Of a stretch of 19,916 bases of DNA, positions 1 to 6,681 are shown piece after piece. A program made the translations under genes and the position numbers. The stretch lies in assembly GCA_035531475.1 (NCBI GenBank), contig DATKST010000040.1, positions 1 to 19,916 of the forward strand, written 5' to 3'. The notes beneath the pieces were generated by a model that was given only the letters and a program-made list of their open reading frames with translations, was not told the origin of the DNA and searched no databases. Each line of letters opens with the position of its first letter. Position 1 is the first letter of the stretch. The DNA is from CALCEB01 sp035531475. Lineage in GTDB: Bacteria; Acidobacteriota; Terriglobia; UBA7540.

Positions 1-76
1 CTCTGAGCGCGGAACTTGGGTCCTCAACGGTTTCCGGCGCTCAGAGAGCGCCGCTACCGCAAACTGTGCCACTACC
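1..76. repeat. Right half of a dispersed palindromic repeat, cut by the window edge
   Basis: This segment aligns nearly gap-free with the right half of the complete copy at 1116-1225. Both run from a CTC(T/C)GA arm through a loop with AACTT and TCAAC, then TTTCCGGCG, a second CTCTGA-type arm, GCCGCTAC and a closing CCACTACC (69-76 here). The arms have diverged: this copy has GAGCGC-type arms where the other has GACCGC-type arms, while pairing within the arm is kept. The left half lies outside the window. It is non-coding and sits just upstream of the TPM-domain gene. Confidence 0.7.
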
Positions 77-129
77 TTTTAATGAGTGTAAGATGTCTTT
101 CAAAGACTTATCTGGTAACTTTGTAAGCC

Positions 130-978
130 ATGGCCTTTCTCACTAAGAAGCGTGGACGAAAATGCGCGACTTGCCGTAACGCGAGACTTACGGATCCCGC
201 CGTGAGGGTCCTGTGCCTGCTGGTGTTCGCCATGGTGTTTGCGGCGGCGGCAGCGTTGGCTCAAAAAATCTCTAGCCTCAAGCCGGCGGGCTACGTGAAT
301 GACTTCGCTGGAGTCATCAGCTCCGGGACGCGCACGCAACTTGAGGCTCTTTGCACGGAAGTTGACCAGAAAGCGCACGCCCAGATCGCCGTCGTCACCA
401 TCCGGTCGTTGAATGGGGACACCATCGATGGCTACGCCAACAATCTGTTCACCGCATGGGGGATTGGCAACAAGAAAAGCGATCGTGGGGTTTTAATTCT
501 GGTCTCGCCCTCCGACCGGAAATACCGGGTGGAGGTAGGGTACGGGCTGGAGCCGATTTTGCCGGACGGGAAAGTGGGTGATTTTGGCCGGGCGATGATC
601 CCGGACCTTCGCCGCAATGATTACTCAGGCGGCCTGCTCTACATCACTACCCAAATCGCCCAGGTGATCGCTGCGGACAGCCATGTTACACTCGCTTCCG
701 CGCCAGCGCTCGCGCCGCGCAGTTCACATAGGGAGAATCCGGGTTTTAGTCCGATCGCCATCCTATTCACCCTCGCCATGCTTGGCTTCGGAGGTTTTGG
801 ACTCTTCGGCCCATTGCTCTTCGGAACGCAGCAGCGCCGGGGTGCAGGGCGGAGCGGGCCCTGGATTGGGCCTTGGGGTGGCGGGTTTGGAGGCTTCGGT
901 GGGGGAGGTGGTGGAGGCGGCTTTGGTGGGTTTGGAGGCGGTATGTCCGGGGGCGGCGGAGCAAGTGGAAGCTGGTAA
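130..978 (+). CDS. TPM-domain membrane protein with Gly-rich C-terminus (YgcG/Psb32-like)
   Basis: A 282-residue protein. A hydrophobic signal or anchor lies at about residues 25-45. A TPM domain follows at about 53-183, with the typical YVNDFAGVIS opening, a DRGVLILVS strand and a YGLEPILPDG stretch. A probable membrane helix lies at about 207-231, and the tail is very Gly/Phe-rich, ending SGSW. This is the usual build of bacterial YgcG-like TPM proteins, which sit in the envelope and often neighbour LemA, as here (2045-2626). The biochemical role is unsettled; plant TPM proteins act in photosystem II repair. The start is uncertain: ATG 130 has no clear ribosome site, and GTG 202 would begin exactly at the signal peptide. 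The domain call is strong. Confidence 0.9.
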   Translation: MAFLTKKRGRKCATCRNARLTDPAVRVLCLLVFAMVFAAAAALAQKISSLKPAGYVNDFAGVISSGTRTQLEALCTEVDQKAHAQIAVVTIRSLNGDTIDGYANNLFTAWGIGNKKSDRGVLILVSPSDRKYRVEVGYGLEPILPDGKVGDFGRAMIPDLRRNDYSGGLLYITTQIAQVIAADSHVTLASAPALAPRSSHRENPGFSPIAILFTLAMLGFGGFGLFGPLLFGTQQRRGAGRSGPWIGPWGGGFGGFGGGGGGGGFGGFGGGMSGGGGASGSW

Positions 979-1044
979 CCTTTGCTGCGTCCGCGGCCCA
1001 CACCCCCTTGCTTTCAAGGCTGCCACATAAAAATGGTGCAGACA

Positions 1045-1082
1045 CAAACCGCCAGCATTCCAATCCAGGCTAAGGCGGTTTG
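1045..1082. terminator. Possible hairpin terminator after the TPM gene
   Basis: CAAACCGCC (1045-1053) and GGCGGTTTG (1074-1082) form perfect 9-bp inverted arms around a 20-nt loop, 66 bases after the TPM stop. Only a weak T-rich stretch follows, so intrinsic termination is possible but not convincing. It could instead be a stabilising 3' hairpin. Confidence 0.3.
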
Positions 1083-1115
1083 CCCTTGTTGCTGACAATG
1101 GGTTGACGGAAATTG

Positions 1116-1225
1116 GGTAGTGGTACATTTTCGCTGCTGTAGCGGCGGTCTCCGACCGCCGAACTTCATTCTTCAACAATTTCCGGCGGTCTCTGACCGC
1201 CGCTACAGCAAACCAACCCACTACC
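1116..1225. repeat. Complete copy of the palindromic repeat (MITE-like)
   Basis: The element is bounded by GGTAGTGG (1116-1123) and its inverse CCACTACC (1218-1225). Inside are two local palindromes of the GCGGTC-TC-(C/T)-GACCGC type, each preceded or followed by GCTGTAGC or GCTACAGC, so the outer arms also pair with each other over about 15 bases. The loop holds AACTTC and TCAAC. A second, diverged copy is at 1-76. The size, terminal inverted repeats and absence of an ORF resemble a MITE or a REP/BIME-type repeat. It lies directly in front of the nucleotidyltransferase gene and rules out starts upstream of about 1230 for that gene. Confidence 0.75.
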
Positions 1226-1251
1226 GAAAATTGACCGTTCTTGAAAAAGCG

Positions 1252-1977
1252 ATGCAAACGGAGACCATGGAAAAAGAATTGAATGAGTTGGTAGACCGGC
1301 TCAAGTCCGCAGCCGGTTCCAATCTGAGCTCTATGGTGCTTTACGGTTCGGCGGCAGAGGGCGAGTTTCATCCTCAGCATTCGGACTTGAACATACTTTG
1401 CCTTCTTGCCCGGATGGAGGCCGCCGATCTGGTGCGCTTGGCGGCGCCCACCCGCTGGTGGATGAAGAAAGGCCATCCGGCGCCCCACCTGTTGACTCTG
1501 GAGGAGCTGCGGCGTTCGGCGGACGTGTTCACCATTGAGCTGCTGGACATTCAAGCCGGCCACCGCATGTTGTTCGGCACGGACCCATTTCCGGCGCTTA
1601 CGGTTCCCATGACCTTGCACCGTCACCAAGTGGAGCGCGAGCTGCGGCAGAATCTGATTCGCCTGCGCGAATCCTACGTGGGTGCGGCAGGCGATGCGAA
1701 AGCCGTGCTGGGCCTGATGACCGGATCGATCTCCACCTTCGCCACTCTCTTCCGCCACGCCTTGATCGCGCTGGGAGAGAAACCCGCGAAGTCGCGGATC
1801 GGGATCACCCAGCAGCTCTCTTCGCTGCTGGAATTTGATCCAGCAGCCTTCGTAACCATTCTTAGCGTCCGTGAGGGAAAAATCCGGGGCCGCGAAGTAA
1901 CGGTCGAAGCCGTCTTTGGAAATTACCTCGAAGCTATCACGCGGGCGACCGAGGAGATTGACCGCCGGTTCCAGTAA
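1252..1977 (+). CDS. Nucleotidyltransferase-fold protein with degenerate SDxN motif
   Basis: A 241-residue protein from ATG 1252; ATG 1267, with GGAG closely upstream, is an alternative. Reading further upstream would translate the palindromic repeat, so those starts are rejected. Residues 31-49 carry the pol-beta nucleotidyltransferase signature: YGSAAEGE, then HSDLN. The first metal-binding Asp (D45) is present, but the second position is Asn (N47) where active members have Asp. The rest (about 75-241) is mostly helical and contains no motif I recognise. In the family, the Gly-Ser plus paired Asp motif binds Mg-NTP; with Asn the activity may be altered or lost. It lies between TPM and LemA genes on the same strand, 67 bases before lemA, suggesting a shared role. 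Confidence 0.75.
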   Translation: MQTETMEKELNELVDRLKSAAGSNLSSMVLYGSAAEGEFHPQHSDLNILCLLARMEAADLVRLAAPTRWWMKKGHPAPHLLTLEELRRSADVFTIELLDIQAGHRMLFGTDPFPALTVPMTLHRHQVERELRQNLIRLRESYVGAAGDAKAVLGLMTGSISTFATLFRHALIALGEKPAKSRIGITQQLSSLLEFDPAAFVTILSVREGKIRGREVTVEAVFGNYLEAITRATEEIDRRFQ

Positions 1978-2030
1978 GCCGCCATGCCAGCCTCCGACTG
2001 CGGCCTATGAATCAGAAATCACGATCTTTT

Positions 2031-2036
2031 GGGAGG
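2031..2036 (+). promoter_or_regulatory. Ribosome binding site of lemA
   Basis: GGGAGG lies 8 bases before ATG 2045 and fixes the start; the first codons then encode the KK-plus-hydrophobic anchor expected for LemA. Confidence 0.7.
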
Positions 2037-2044
2037 AATGAACC

Positions 2045-2626
2045 ATGAAGAAGCTGTTGGTGGTTGTGGGCGTCATCCTGCTGGTGGTGATTATCTTTGC
2101 CAGCATGTACGTGAGCGCCCGGAACAACATGGTGCGCAAGCGCGAGGCGATGAATCAGTCGTGGTCGCAGGTGGATGTGGTGCTGCAGCGCCGCGCTGAC
2201 CTGATCCCCAACCTGGTGGAAACGGTGAAGGGCTACGCCGCACAGGAAGTGACCGTCTTTACCAACATTGCCAATGCCCGCGCCGCACTGCTTGGCGCCC
2301 ACACCCCATCGGAGCGCATCGCCGCGAACGGCCAGCTCGATGGCGCGTTGGGGAGGCTGCTGATGGTGGTTGAAAATTATCCCCAGTTGAAATCCAATGA
2401 AAATTTCCTGCAACTGCAGGATGAATTGGCCGGCACCGAAAACCGCATCGCGGTGGAGCGGCGCCGCTACAATCTGACATTGCAGGATTACAACACTTTC
2501 ATTGGTTTGTTCCCTAATAACATCTTCGCCGGCTGGGCCGGCTTCCAGCGTAATGACGCTTATTTCAAAGCAAGTGAGTCGGCCCGCCAAGTGCCCAAGG
2601 TTCAGTTCTCGGGTCCCAAGAGCTAG
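2045..2626 (+). CDS. lemA: LemA family membrane protein
   Basis: A 193-residue protein, close to the usual LemA length. One N-terminal membrane helix (about residues 3-24) is followed by a long helical domain. Diagnostic stretches are NQSWSQVDVVLQRRADLIPNLVETVKGYA (about 37-65, abbreviated here by its start and end), YPQLKSNENFLQLQDELAGTENRI (about 117-140) and the YNTFIGLFPNNIFA region. LemA is a single-pass membrane protein with a soluble helical bundle. Its function is not firmly known, but it is often encoded beside TPM-domain proteins, in keeping with the gene at 130-978. Usually lemA directly precedes the TPM gene; here it comes last and is separated by the nucleotidyltransferase-fold gene. 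Confidence 0.93.
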   Translation: MKKLLVVVGVILLVVIIFASMYVSARNNMVRKREAMNQSWSQVDVVLQRRADLIPNLVETVKGYAAQEVTVFTNIANARAALLGAHTPSERIAANGQLDGALGRLLMVVENYPQLKSNENFLQLQDELAGTENRIAVERRRYNLTLQDYNTFIGLFPNNIFAGWAGFQRNDAYFKASESARQVPKVQFSGPKS

Positions 2627-2678
2627 CGGAGCATCCATTCATTGAGTGAACAGGGTAGCGCCGCCGTCCCGGGGGCAT

Positions 2679-2697
2679 TTGCTGAAGGCTTCAGCAA
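2679..2697 (+). promoter_or_regulatory. Hairpin just before the molybdoenzyme start
   Basis: TTGCTGAA and TTCAGCAA are perfect 8-bp arms around the loop GGC. The stem ends 8 bases before ATG 2706, and its last two A's belong to the only Shine-Dalgarno-like stretch (AAGAG, 2696-2700). In RNA it would be a stable short stem touching the ribosome site. No T-run follows, so a terminator for lemA is less likely. Confidence 0.35.
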
Positions 2698-2705
2698 GAG
2701 ATAGA

Positions 2706-3740
2706 ATGCGGACGATGCGCAGAAGGCAATTTTTGGAGCTCACGGGCCTGGCCACTGCCCTGTGTCCCTCTTCTCTGTTTGCCGCTCGCCACCTGATATC
2801 CAATGACCCGCTCATCATCGAAACCGATTTTGCAGGACACGTTGAGCCGGTAACCTCATTCGACGATTTCACAATTTACAATCATTTCAGCCTCCCCGTC
2901 CTTCCGCCGCCGGCAGAGCTCCCCATCGATGGCGACGTGGCCCATCCCTATAGCATCGGCATCGAGCGGCTCATCACGTTAACACCGGCCAAAGTCACGG
3001 CAGTTCTGGAGAGCGCCGGGAACGGCGGTGGACCACGCGGGCTGATGTCGAATGGAGTATGGGAAGGTTGGCGGCTGGCGGACGTCCTCCGCATCGCTCA
3101 ACCCGAAAAGGAAGCCGCTTGGGTCAACTTTTACGGCGCGGATGGCTACGTTCGAGGCGTTCCGCTGGACCGGGTGATGGGTTGCGGCCTGCTGATAGAC
3201 CGGCTGAACGGGCGGTTGTTGGATAAGACTCACGGCCTCCCTTACCGCGCCGCACTCCCGGGCTGGTACGGCATGGATTGGGTGAAGTGGCTGAGCTGGA
3301 TCCAAGTGGTTAAGGAACCGCTCGCCTCAACCGATAATGATTATCTTGAACTCTGGCGAGGTCCCGGCGGGCACACCATCCGCCGGCAGCTCCCGCCGGT
3401 TCAGGTGAAATCGGTCATCGTGTCTCCTCTGAAAGGAGCCATGCTGAACGCGGGGAAGGTGGAACTTTCCGGCGTGGCGTGGTCCGGAAACGGCATTTCC
3501 AAGGTCGAGGTAAGCGCCGATGGCGGCTCGACATGGAGCGAAGCTCAAATGGACGCGGCTGAAACCTGTTCCTGGCGGGTCTGGCGGACAGAGCTTGTTC
3601 TGCGCGAGCAAGGACTGGTGACCCTGGCTTGCCGCGCCACGGATTCCCAGGGCTTGGCACAGCCAGCAACACGCGACCCCGCCCGGCTTGATTATTTTGC
3701 GCTTAATGAAATTCAACGCATCCGTTGCCTGGTAGTTTAG
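2706..3740 (+). CDS. Tat-exported sulfite-oxidase-family protein lacking the Mo-ligand Cys
   Basis: A 344-residue protein from ATG 2706. The N-terminus has a twin-arginine pattern (RRRQFLEL) and a hydrophobic stretch, so export as a folded protein is likely. Residues about 50-205 match the oxidoreductase molybdopterin-binding domain; the HGLPYRAALPGWYG and VKWL stretches correspond to the human sulfite oxidase region around its conserved His and Arg. Residues about 232-334 match the Mo-co dimerisation domain (VIVSPLKG, GVAWSGNGISKVEVSADGG). Where the family has CAGN, with the Cys coordinating molybdenum (human Cys207), this protein has SAGN (Ser103, codon 3012-3014). The RNH substrate Arg (human Arg160) is Tyr58. 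The fold is clear; sulfite oxidation is doubtful. No cytochrome or heme subunit (YedZ/MsrQ) is nearby. Confidence 0.88.
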   Translation: MRTMRRRQFLELTGLATALCPSSLFAARHLISNDPLIIETDFAGHVEPVTSFDDFTIYNHFSLPVLPPPAELPIDGDVAHPYSIGIERLITLTPAKVTAVLESAGNGGGPRGLMSNGVWEGWRLADVLRIAQPEKEAAWVNFYGADGYVRGVPLDRVMGCGLLIDRLNGRLLDKTHGLPYRAALPGWYGMDWVKWLSWIQVVKEPLASTDNDYLELWRGPGGHTIRRQLPPVQVKSVIVSPLKGAMLNAGKVELSGVAWSGNGISKVEVSADGGSTWSEAQMDAAETCSWRVWRTELVLREQGLVTLACRATDSQGLAQPATRDPARLDYFALNEIQRIRCLVV

Positions 3741-3904
3741 AATCATGTAACGTCTTACTGGCTGTATCGCCGCCAGCCACGATGAAAAGGGCGGATGCGT
3801 CGCGGAATTCGAAACGGCCACGGCGGGGAGAGCGGGTGTTGTGCGTTTCGCAGGCCGTGGCCAGCGGCCCAATTGTTGCTGGAACCCAGGGAGGGAGGTG
3901 GGTG

Positions 3905-4273
3905 ATGGCTTCATGTCCAAAGTGTGGAAACGGACTTCCCGATGGGGCTGGACACTGTCCGGTTTGTGGGACTGAGGTGGTAGCGCGTGGATCAAAGGAT
4001 GATCTGAGCCCGAAGCCCGCAAGCACTCCTGACAACCAACGCTTGGTGACGGTGCGCAGCTTCAGCGGCCCCCGGGCGGCATTGGAAGCCGATTTGGTCA
4101 AGAATTTCCTGCAAGCGGAGGGCATCCCCTGCATGTTACCCGGTGAAGGCTCCGCATCCGTGCTTCCCGGCGTCAATGTGCTGAACTTATTGGTGCGGGA
4201 AGGGGACGCCGAACAGGCGGCGGAGATTCTGAAAAGCTTTCTGGATACGCCGCTCGAAGACGCGGGTGACTGA
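3905..4273 (+). CDS. Small zinc-ribbon plus DUF2007 protein
   Basis: A 122-residue protein. ATG 3905 is chosen because GGGAGG lies a few bases upstream and because the zinc ribbon begins at once. Cysteines at 4, 7, 18 and 21 form CPKC...CPVC. A short Ser/Pro-rich linker follows, then a DUF2007-type domain at about 47-115 (LVTVRSFSGPRAALEADLVKN region, IPCMLPGE, VNVLNLLVREGDAEQA). DUF2007 proteins are called putative signal-transducing proteins because of an ACT-like/PII-like fold; no reaction is known. It is predicted cytoplasmic. Its stop is one base from the stop of the opposite-strand TPR gene. Confidence 0.8.
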   Translation: MASCPKCGNGLPDGAGHCPVCGTEVVARGSKDDLSPKPASTPDNQRLVTVRSFSGPRAALEADLVKNFLQAEGIPCMLPGEGSASVLPGVNVLNLLVREGDAEQAAEILKSFLDTPLEDAGD

Positions 4274-4274
4274 A

Positions 4275-4739
4275 TCAGTCGGATTGCGGGGCCGGCTTGG
4301 GCTTGTACCCACGCTTGATCCGCGCCGCCGTTTCCCCGGCAATTTGCCGTTGCAGGCGCCTCATGGCGCGGTGAACGTTGCGCGCCCGGTCGGCTTGTTT
4401 TTCTGAATCGAGATTGTCCAAGTATTTCTGGTAGTCCTTGAGCGCGTCCCGTTTGAAACCCATCTTGTCATAAGCTTTTCCCAACCCGAGATAGGCGGGC
4501 GCATAGTCAGGATCAATCTTCACCGCTTCCTTGAAACGGCTCAAAGCCCCGCGATATTCTTTACGCCTCAGATAAAAGTTCCCGATATCCACCGCCGTCT
4601 TTGCTGAGGGATGATATGCGGCAGGAGGATGCCACGTCGAGGGTTTGGGGCCCTGCCGCGGGAACTGCCCGGCTCCCATTGCAGCGCCCAGCAACACCGC
4701 GCCAACCGTGATTGTCACAACCCGGGAAAGACGCATCAT
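4275..4739 (-). CDS. Secreted TPR-repeat protein
   Basis: A 154-residue protein with an N-terminal signal peptide (about 1-23, ending AMGAG). A proline-rich stretch follows, then about two tetratricopeptide repeats at about 47-116. The second is canonical (ALSRFKEAVKIDPDYAPAYLGLGKAYDKMG), followed by a partial one (ALKDYQKYLD). The tail is basic with a KPKPAP end. Such short TPR proteins are envelope scaffolds; no partner can be named. The start has two consecutive ATGs (4739, 4736) and no good ribosome site. A promoter lies so close (4744-4772) that the mRNA may be leaderless. It converges with the zinc-ribbon gene with a one-base gap. Confidence 0.82.
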   Translation of the reverse strand: MMRLSRVVTITVGAVLLGAAMGAGQFPRQGPKPSTWHPPAAYHPSAKTAVDIGNFYLRRKEYRGALSRFKEAVKIDPDYAPAYLGLGKAYDKMGFKRDALKDYQKYLDNLDSEKQADRARNVHRAMRRLQRQIAGETAARIKRGYKPKPAPQSD

Positions 4740-4743
4740 TCAA

Positions 4744-4772
4744 ATTTTCTTGCGGCGCTTGACCGGTGTCAA
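4744..4772 (-). promoter_or_regulatory. Promoter of the TPR gene, possibly giving a leaderless transcript
   Basis: On the minus strand, TTGACA (4772-4767) and GAAAAT (4749-4744, four of six matches) are separated by exactly 17 bases. The -10 box ends 4 bases before ATG 4739, so the expected transcription start falls on or within the first codons. Confidence 0.45.
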
Positions 4773-5001
4773 CCCTTTTCAATAGCGTAAATTCCAATGC
4801 AACAAGGGTGGCCGCGCTACCCTTTGACAAGCTCGATGTTGAGAAGGGAATGGAGATTTCCGATCCAGTGGGCAACGTGCGATGGCTAAAGCAACCTTGG
4901 AGTGTGCTGGCCTGGCAGATCGCCGGCGCGCACGGCCTGGAGTTGATTTTACCGCGAAGCCGACCCCATCGTATGTTCTCGCACCCAGGAGGGCTTTGGG
5001 C

Positions 5002-5349
5002 CTACTTGCTGGACAGGCGGACGGTCACAGGCTGGTCTACCTTGCTCCGCGTGCAGCATTCCTGGTAGAGGAACGCCTGCAATTCCGGCAGCATCTCGTC
5101 GTTTGCGGTGTATCAAAGAAATGTTCCCTCGCGGCGAACGTTCACCAAGTTATGGTTCTTTAGCTTATCGAGATAATGGCACAGCATCGAGTTTGGAAAC
5201 CTGAGCTCCGTCTTGATGTCGCTGGCAATCATCGCATGAGGGTGTGCTGACAGCAGAAGCCGCACTACTTCCAACCGGGACTCGGTCCCCAGCGCTGAAA
5301 ACATCCGGGCGCAGCGGGCAACGTGTGTTGAAGCAGTTCTTCGTCCCAT
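5002..5349 (-). pseudogene. ArsR-type HTH regulator interrupted by an in-frame TGA
   Basis: From ATG 5349 (GAGG just upstream) the frame gives a winged-helix ArsR-type regulator: FSALGTESRLEVVRLLL, recognition-helix region NSMLCHYLDKLKNHNLV and the wing REGTFL. After 78 residues it meets TGA (5115-5113). The same frame continues for 36 codons to TAG at 5002 and encodes the expected family C-terminus (YTAN, LQAFLYQECC, then TRSKV). The break is therefore a single nonsense codon, probably from CGA or TGG, with no frameshift. The 78-residue product would lack the dimerisation helix. TGA is used as a normal stop by neighbouring genes, so Trp recoding is unlikely. There is no obvious arsenic or metal gene beside it. 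Confidence 0.75.
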
Positions 5350-5793
5350 AAAACCTCGCCTACTATATTACACTCCGTCTCCGGCTTAACCGGCTTGCTT
5401 GACGTCCTTCACTTCAAACCAATTCATCAACGAAATCGGATGCGGCCCTGTCTGGCTTCTCTGCAGCCGGTTCTTTCAAACGCGTGACCCAGATTTAACC
5501 CGGAGCGGCAGGGAGGCGTACCGCGAATCTCGAAAGGGGATTCTACTTTGGCTGCAGGACCGAACATCTGCTGATTGGATTCCCACACGAACTCCCACCT
5601 TACCCCATGCCGCTGCACTGAGTTCAGCCATACATGAGGACGTAAGGTGGCGACTGCGGGTGCTCCGCGAGCGAACCGGATGGAGAAGGAAAATTCTGGA
5701 TTCTCTCTCAGCTTCCTCCTCCGGGAAAAGAAGGGGCGTGCCGGTGCGCACACCGGGTGGAGGCAGGCGGCGCCTTATTACAGGTCGCGATGC
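5350..5793. other. Region without recognisable gene
   Basis: About 440 bases lie between the broken ArsR gene and the amidohydrolase control region. Reading frames here (the longest about 148 codons on +) have no ribosome site, no family resemblance and Arg/Pro/Ser-rich composition typical of chance frames. Near the ArsR end is a CCGG-rich short repeat (about 5381-5397). I see no tRNA and no terminator. Confidence 0.5.
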
Positions 5794-5825
5794 ATTGATC
5801 TCCACCCTTCCACTCGGAGATCAAT
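5794..5825. promoter_or_regulatory. Inverted repeat upstream of the amidohydrolase promoter (operator or hairpin)
   Basis: ATTGATCTCC (5794-5803) and GGAGATCAAT (5816-5825) are perfect 10-bp arms separated by 12 bases, ending 16 bases before a consensus -35 box. The half-sites are two helical turns apart, as expected for a dimeric regulator. No T-run follows, which argues against a terminator. Confidence 0.45.
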
Positions 5826-5841
5826 TAACTCCAGAACGGGT

Positions 5842-5871
5842 TTGACAAGGGTGTACACGACAAAGGATGAT
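5842..5871 (+). promoter_or_regulatory. Promoter of the amidohydrolase-monooxygenase pair
   Basis: A perfect TTGACA (5842-5847) and GATGAT (5866-5871, four of six) are spaced by 18 bases. Between them lies the 8-bp palindrome GTGTACAC (5851-5858), a possible operator. The predicted leader before ATG 5922 is about 45 bases. Confidence 0.45.
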
Positions 5872-5921
5872 GTATCGGAAAGAGACGGTAGACAGCCGCG
5901 CTAGCTTGAAGGAGATGCTTG

Positions 5922-6674
5922 ATGGCCAGGACATTGAAGGTGATTGACGCGCATGCCCACCTTGGCGAATGCTGCGTCTTCGATCTGGTCAGCACGGAGG
6001 AGGAATTAATCCGCCGCATGGACCAAAGCGGGATTGATGCCACGATTGTACAACCGTATCCTGGCGCCAAGGAGGCCGCCAAGACTCACGATCGTATCGC
6101 AGAACTGTGCCAGAAACATCCCGGCCGTTTCTTTGGGCTTGCGAGCGTCAGCCCGCACGGGGATCATGATGCGTATCGGCGAGAAGTGGAACGTTGCATC
6201 AAAGATTTGCATTTTGTCGGCGTCAAACTGCACACGATAGGCCACGGCGTAAACCCGCTCACCGAAGATGGCGATTTCGTGTTCGCAACGGGGCACGATC
6301 TGGGAATTCCAGTGATGGTCCATACGGGTCCTGGCATCCCGTTCGCGCTGCCCTCGCTGTGCATTCCGGCGGCCCAAAAGTATCCCCGGCTGAAAATTGT
6401 CCTTGCACACGCCGGATTCGGGGTCTTCTCGGCTGAGGCCCAGGTAGCCGCTTCCGTGTGTGGTAATCTCTACCTCGAAACGTCCTGGTGCATCGGAGAA
6501 GATATTCGGTGGATGATCTCGACCCTCGGACCGGAGCGGGTGATGATGGGCGCGGACCTGCCAAGCAACGTCCCGGTGGAGATTGCGAAATACAAAGCGC
6601 TCGATCTGGAGCCACGCGTATACGCTCAGGTAACCGGCGCAACGGCAATCGACGTGTTCAAGCTTTCTTCGTGA
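5922..6674 (+). CDS. TIM-barrel metal-dependent hydrolase (amidohydrolase_2 family)
   Basis: A 250-residue protein with GAAGGAGA just upstream of ATG 5922. It begins with the strand-1 metal motif DAHAH (His11, His13). GVKLH lies at 100-104, VMVHTG gives His134, VLAHAG gives His163 and GADLPSN gives Asp212. These are the metal and catalytic positions of the amidohydrolase_2 group, which includes carboxylate decarboxylases and lactone or amide hydrolases. The substrate cannot be told from sequence. Length is at the short end of the family but all ligands are present. No signal peptide is seen, so it is cytoplasmic. The ABM-type monooxygenase starts 7 bases after its stop, so the two are probably one operon. 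Confidence 0.88.
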   Translation: MARTLKVIDAHAHLGECCVFDLVSTEEELIRRMDQSGIDATIVQPYPGAKEAAKTHDRIAELCQKHPGRFFGLASVSPHGDHDAYRREVERCIKDLHFVGVKLHTIGHGVNPLTEDGDFVFATGHDLGIPVMVHTGPGIPFALPSLCIPAAQKYPRLKIVLAHAGFGVFSAEAQVAASVCGNLYLETSWCIGEDIRWMISTLGPERVMMGADLPSNVPVEIAKYKALDLEPRVYAQVTGATAIDVFKLSS

Positions 6675-6681
6675 GGTGACC

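Noticed and set aside
1..1225. CRISPR array from the repeated palindromes
   Set aside because: Only two copies, about 1.1 kb apart, separated by a gene; no regular spacers.
763..1758. Long minus-strand open frame (about 331 codons) across the TPM and nucleotidyltransferase genes
   Set aside because: It spans two well-supported plus-strand genes and the palindromic repeat, has low-complexity Pro-rich translation from the Gly-rich tail, and no family resemblance.
5113..5115. Selenocysteine or UGA-Trp recoding in the ArsR-type gene
   Set aside because: Neighbouring genes end normally at TGA and ArsR-type regulators have no selenoprotein form; a nonsense mutation is simpler.
4766..5163. Plus-strand frames of 93-100 codons opposite the ArsR gene
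   Set aside because: No domain resemblance, and they overlap the antisense of the ArsR C-terminus. The part 4773-5001 holds nothing I recognise.
5399..5845. Plus-strand open frame of 148 codons in the gap before the amidohydrolase
   Set aside because: No ribosome site, Arg/Ser-rich chance-like composition, and it runs through the inverted repeat and promoter.
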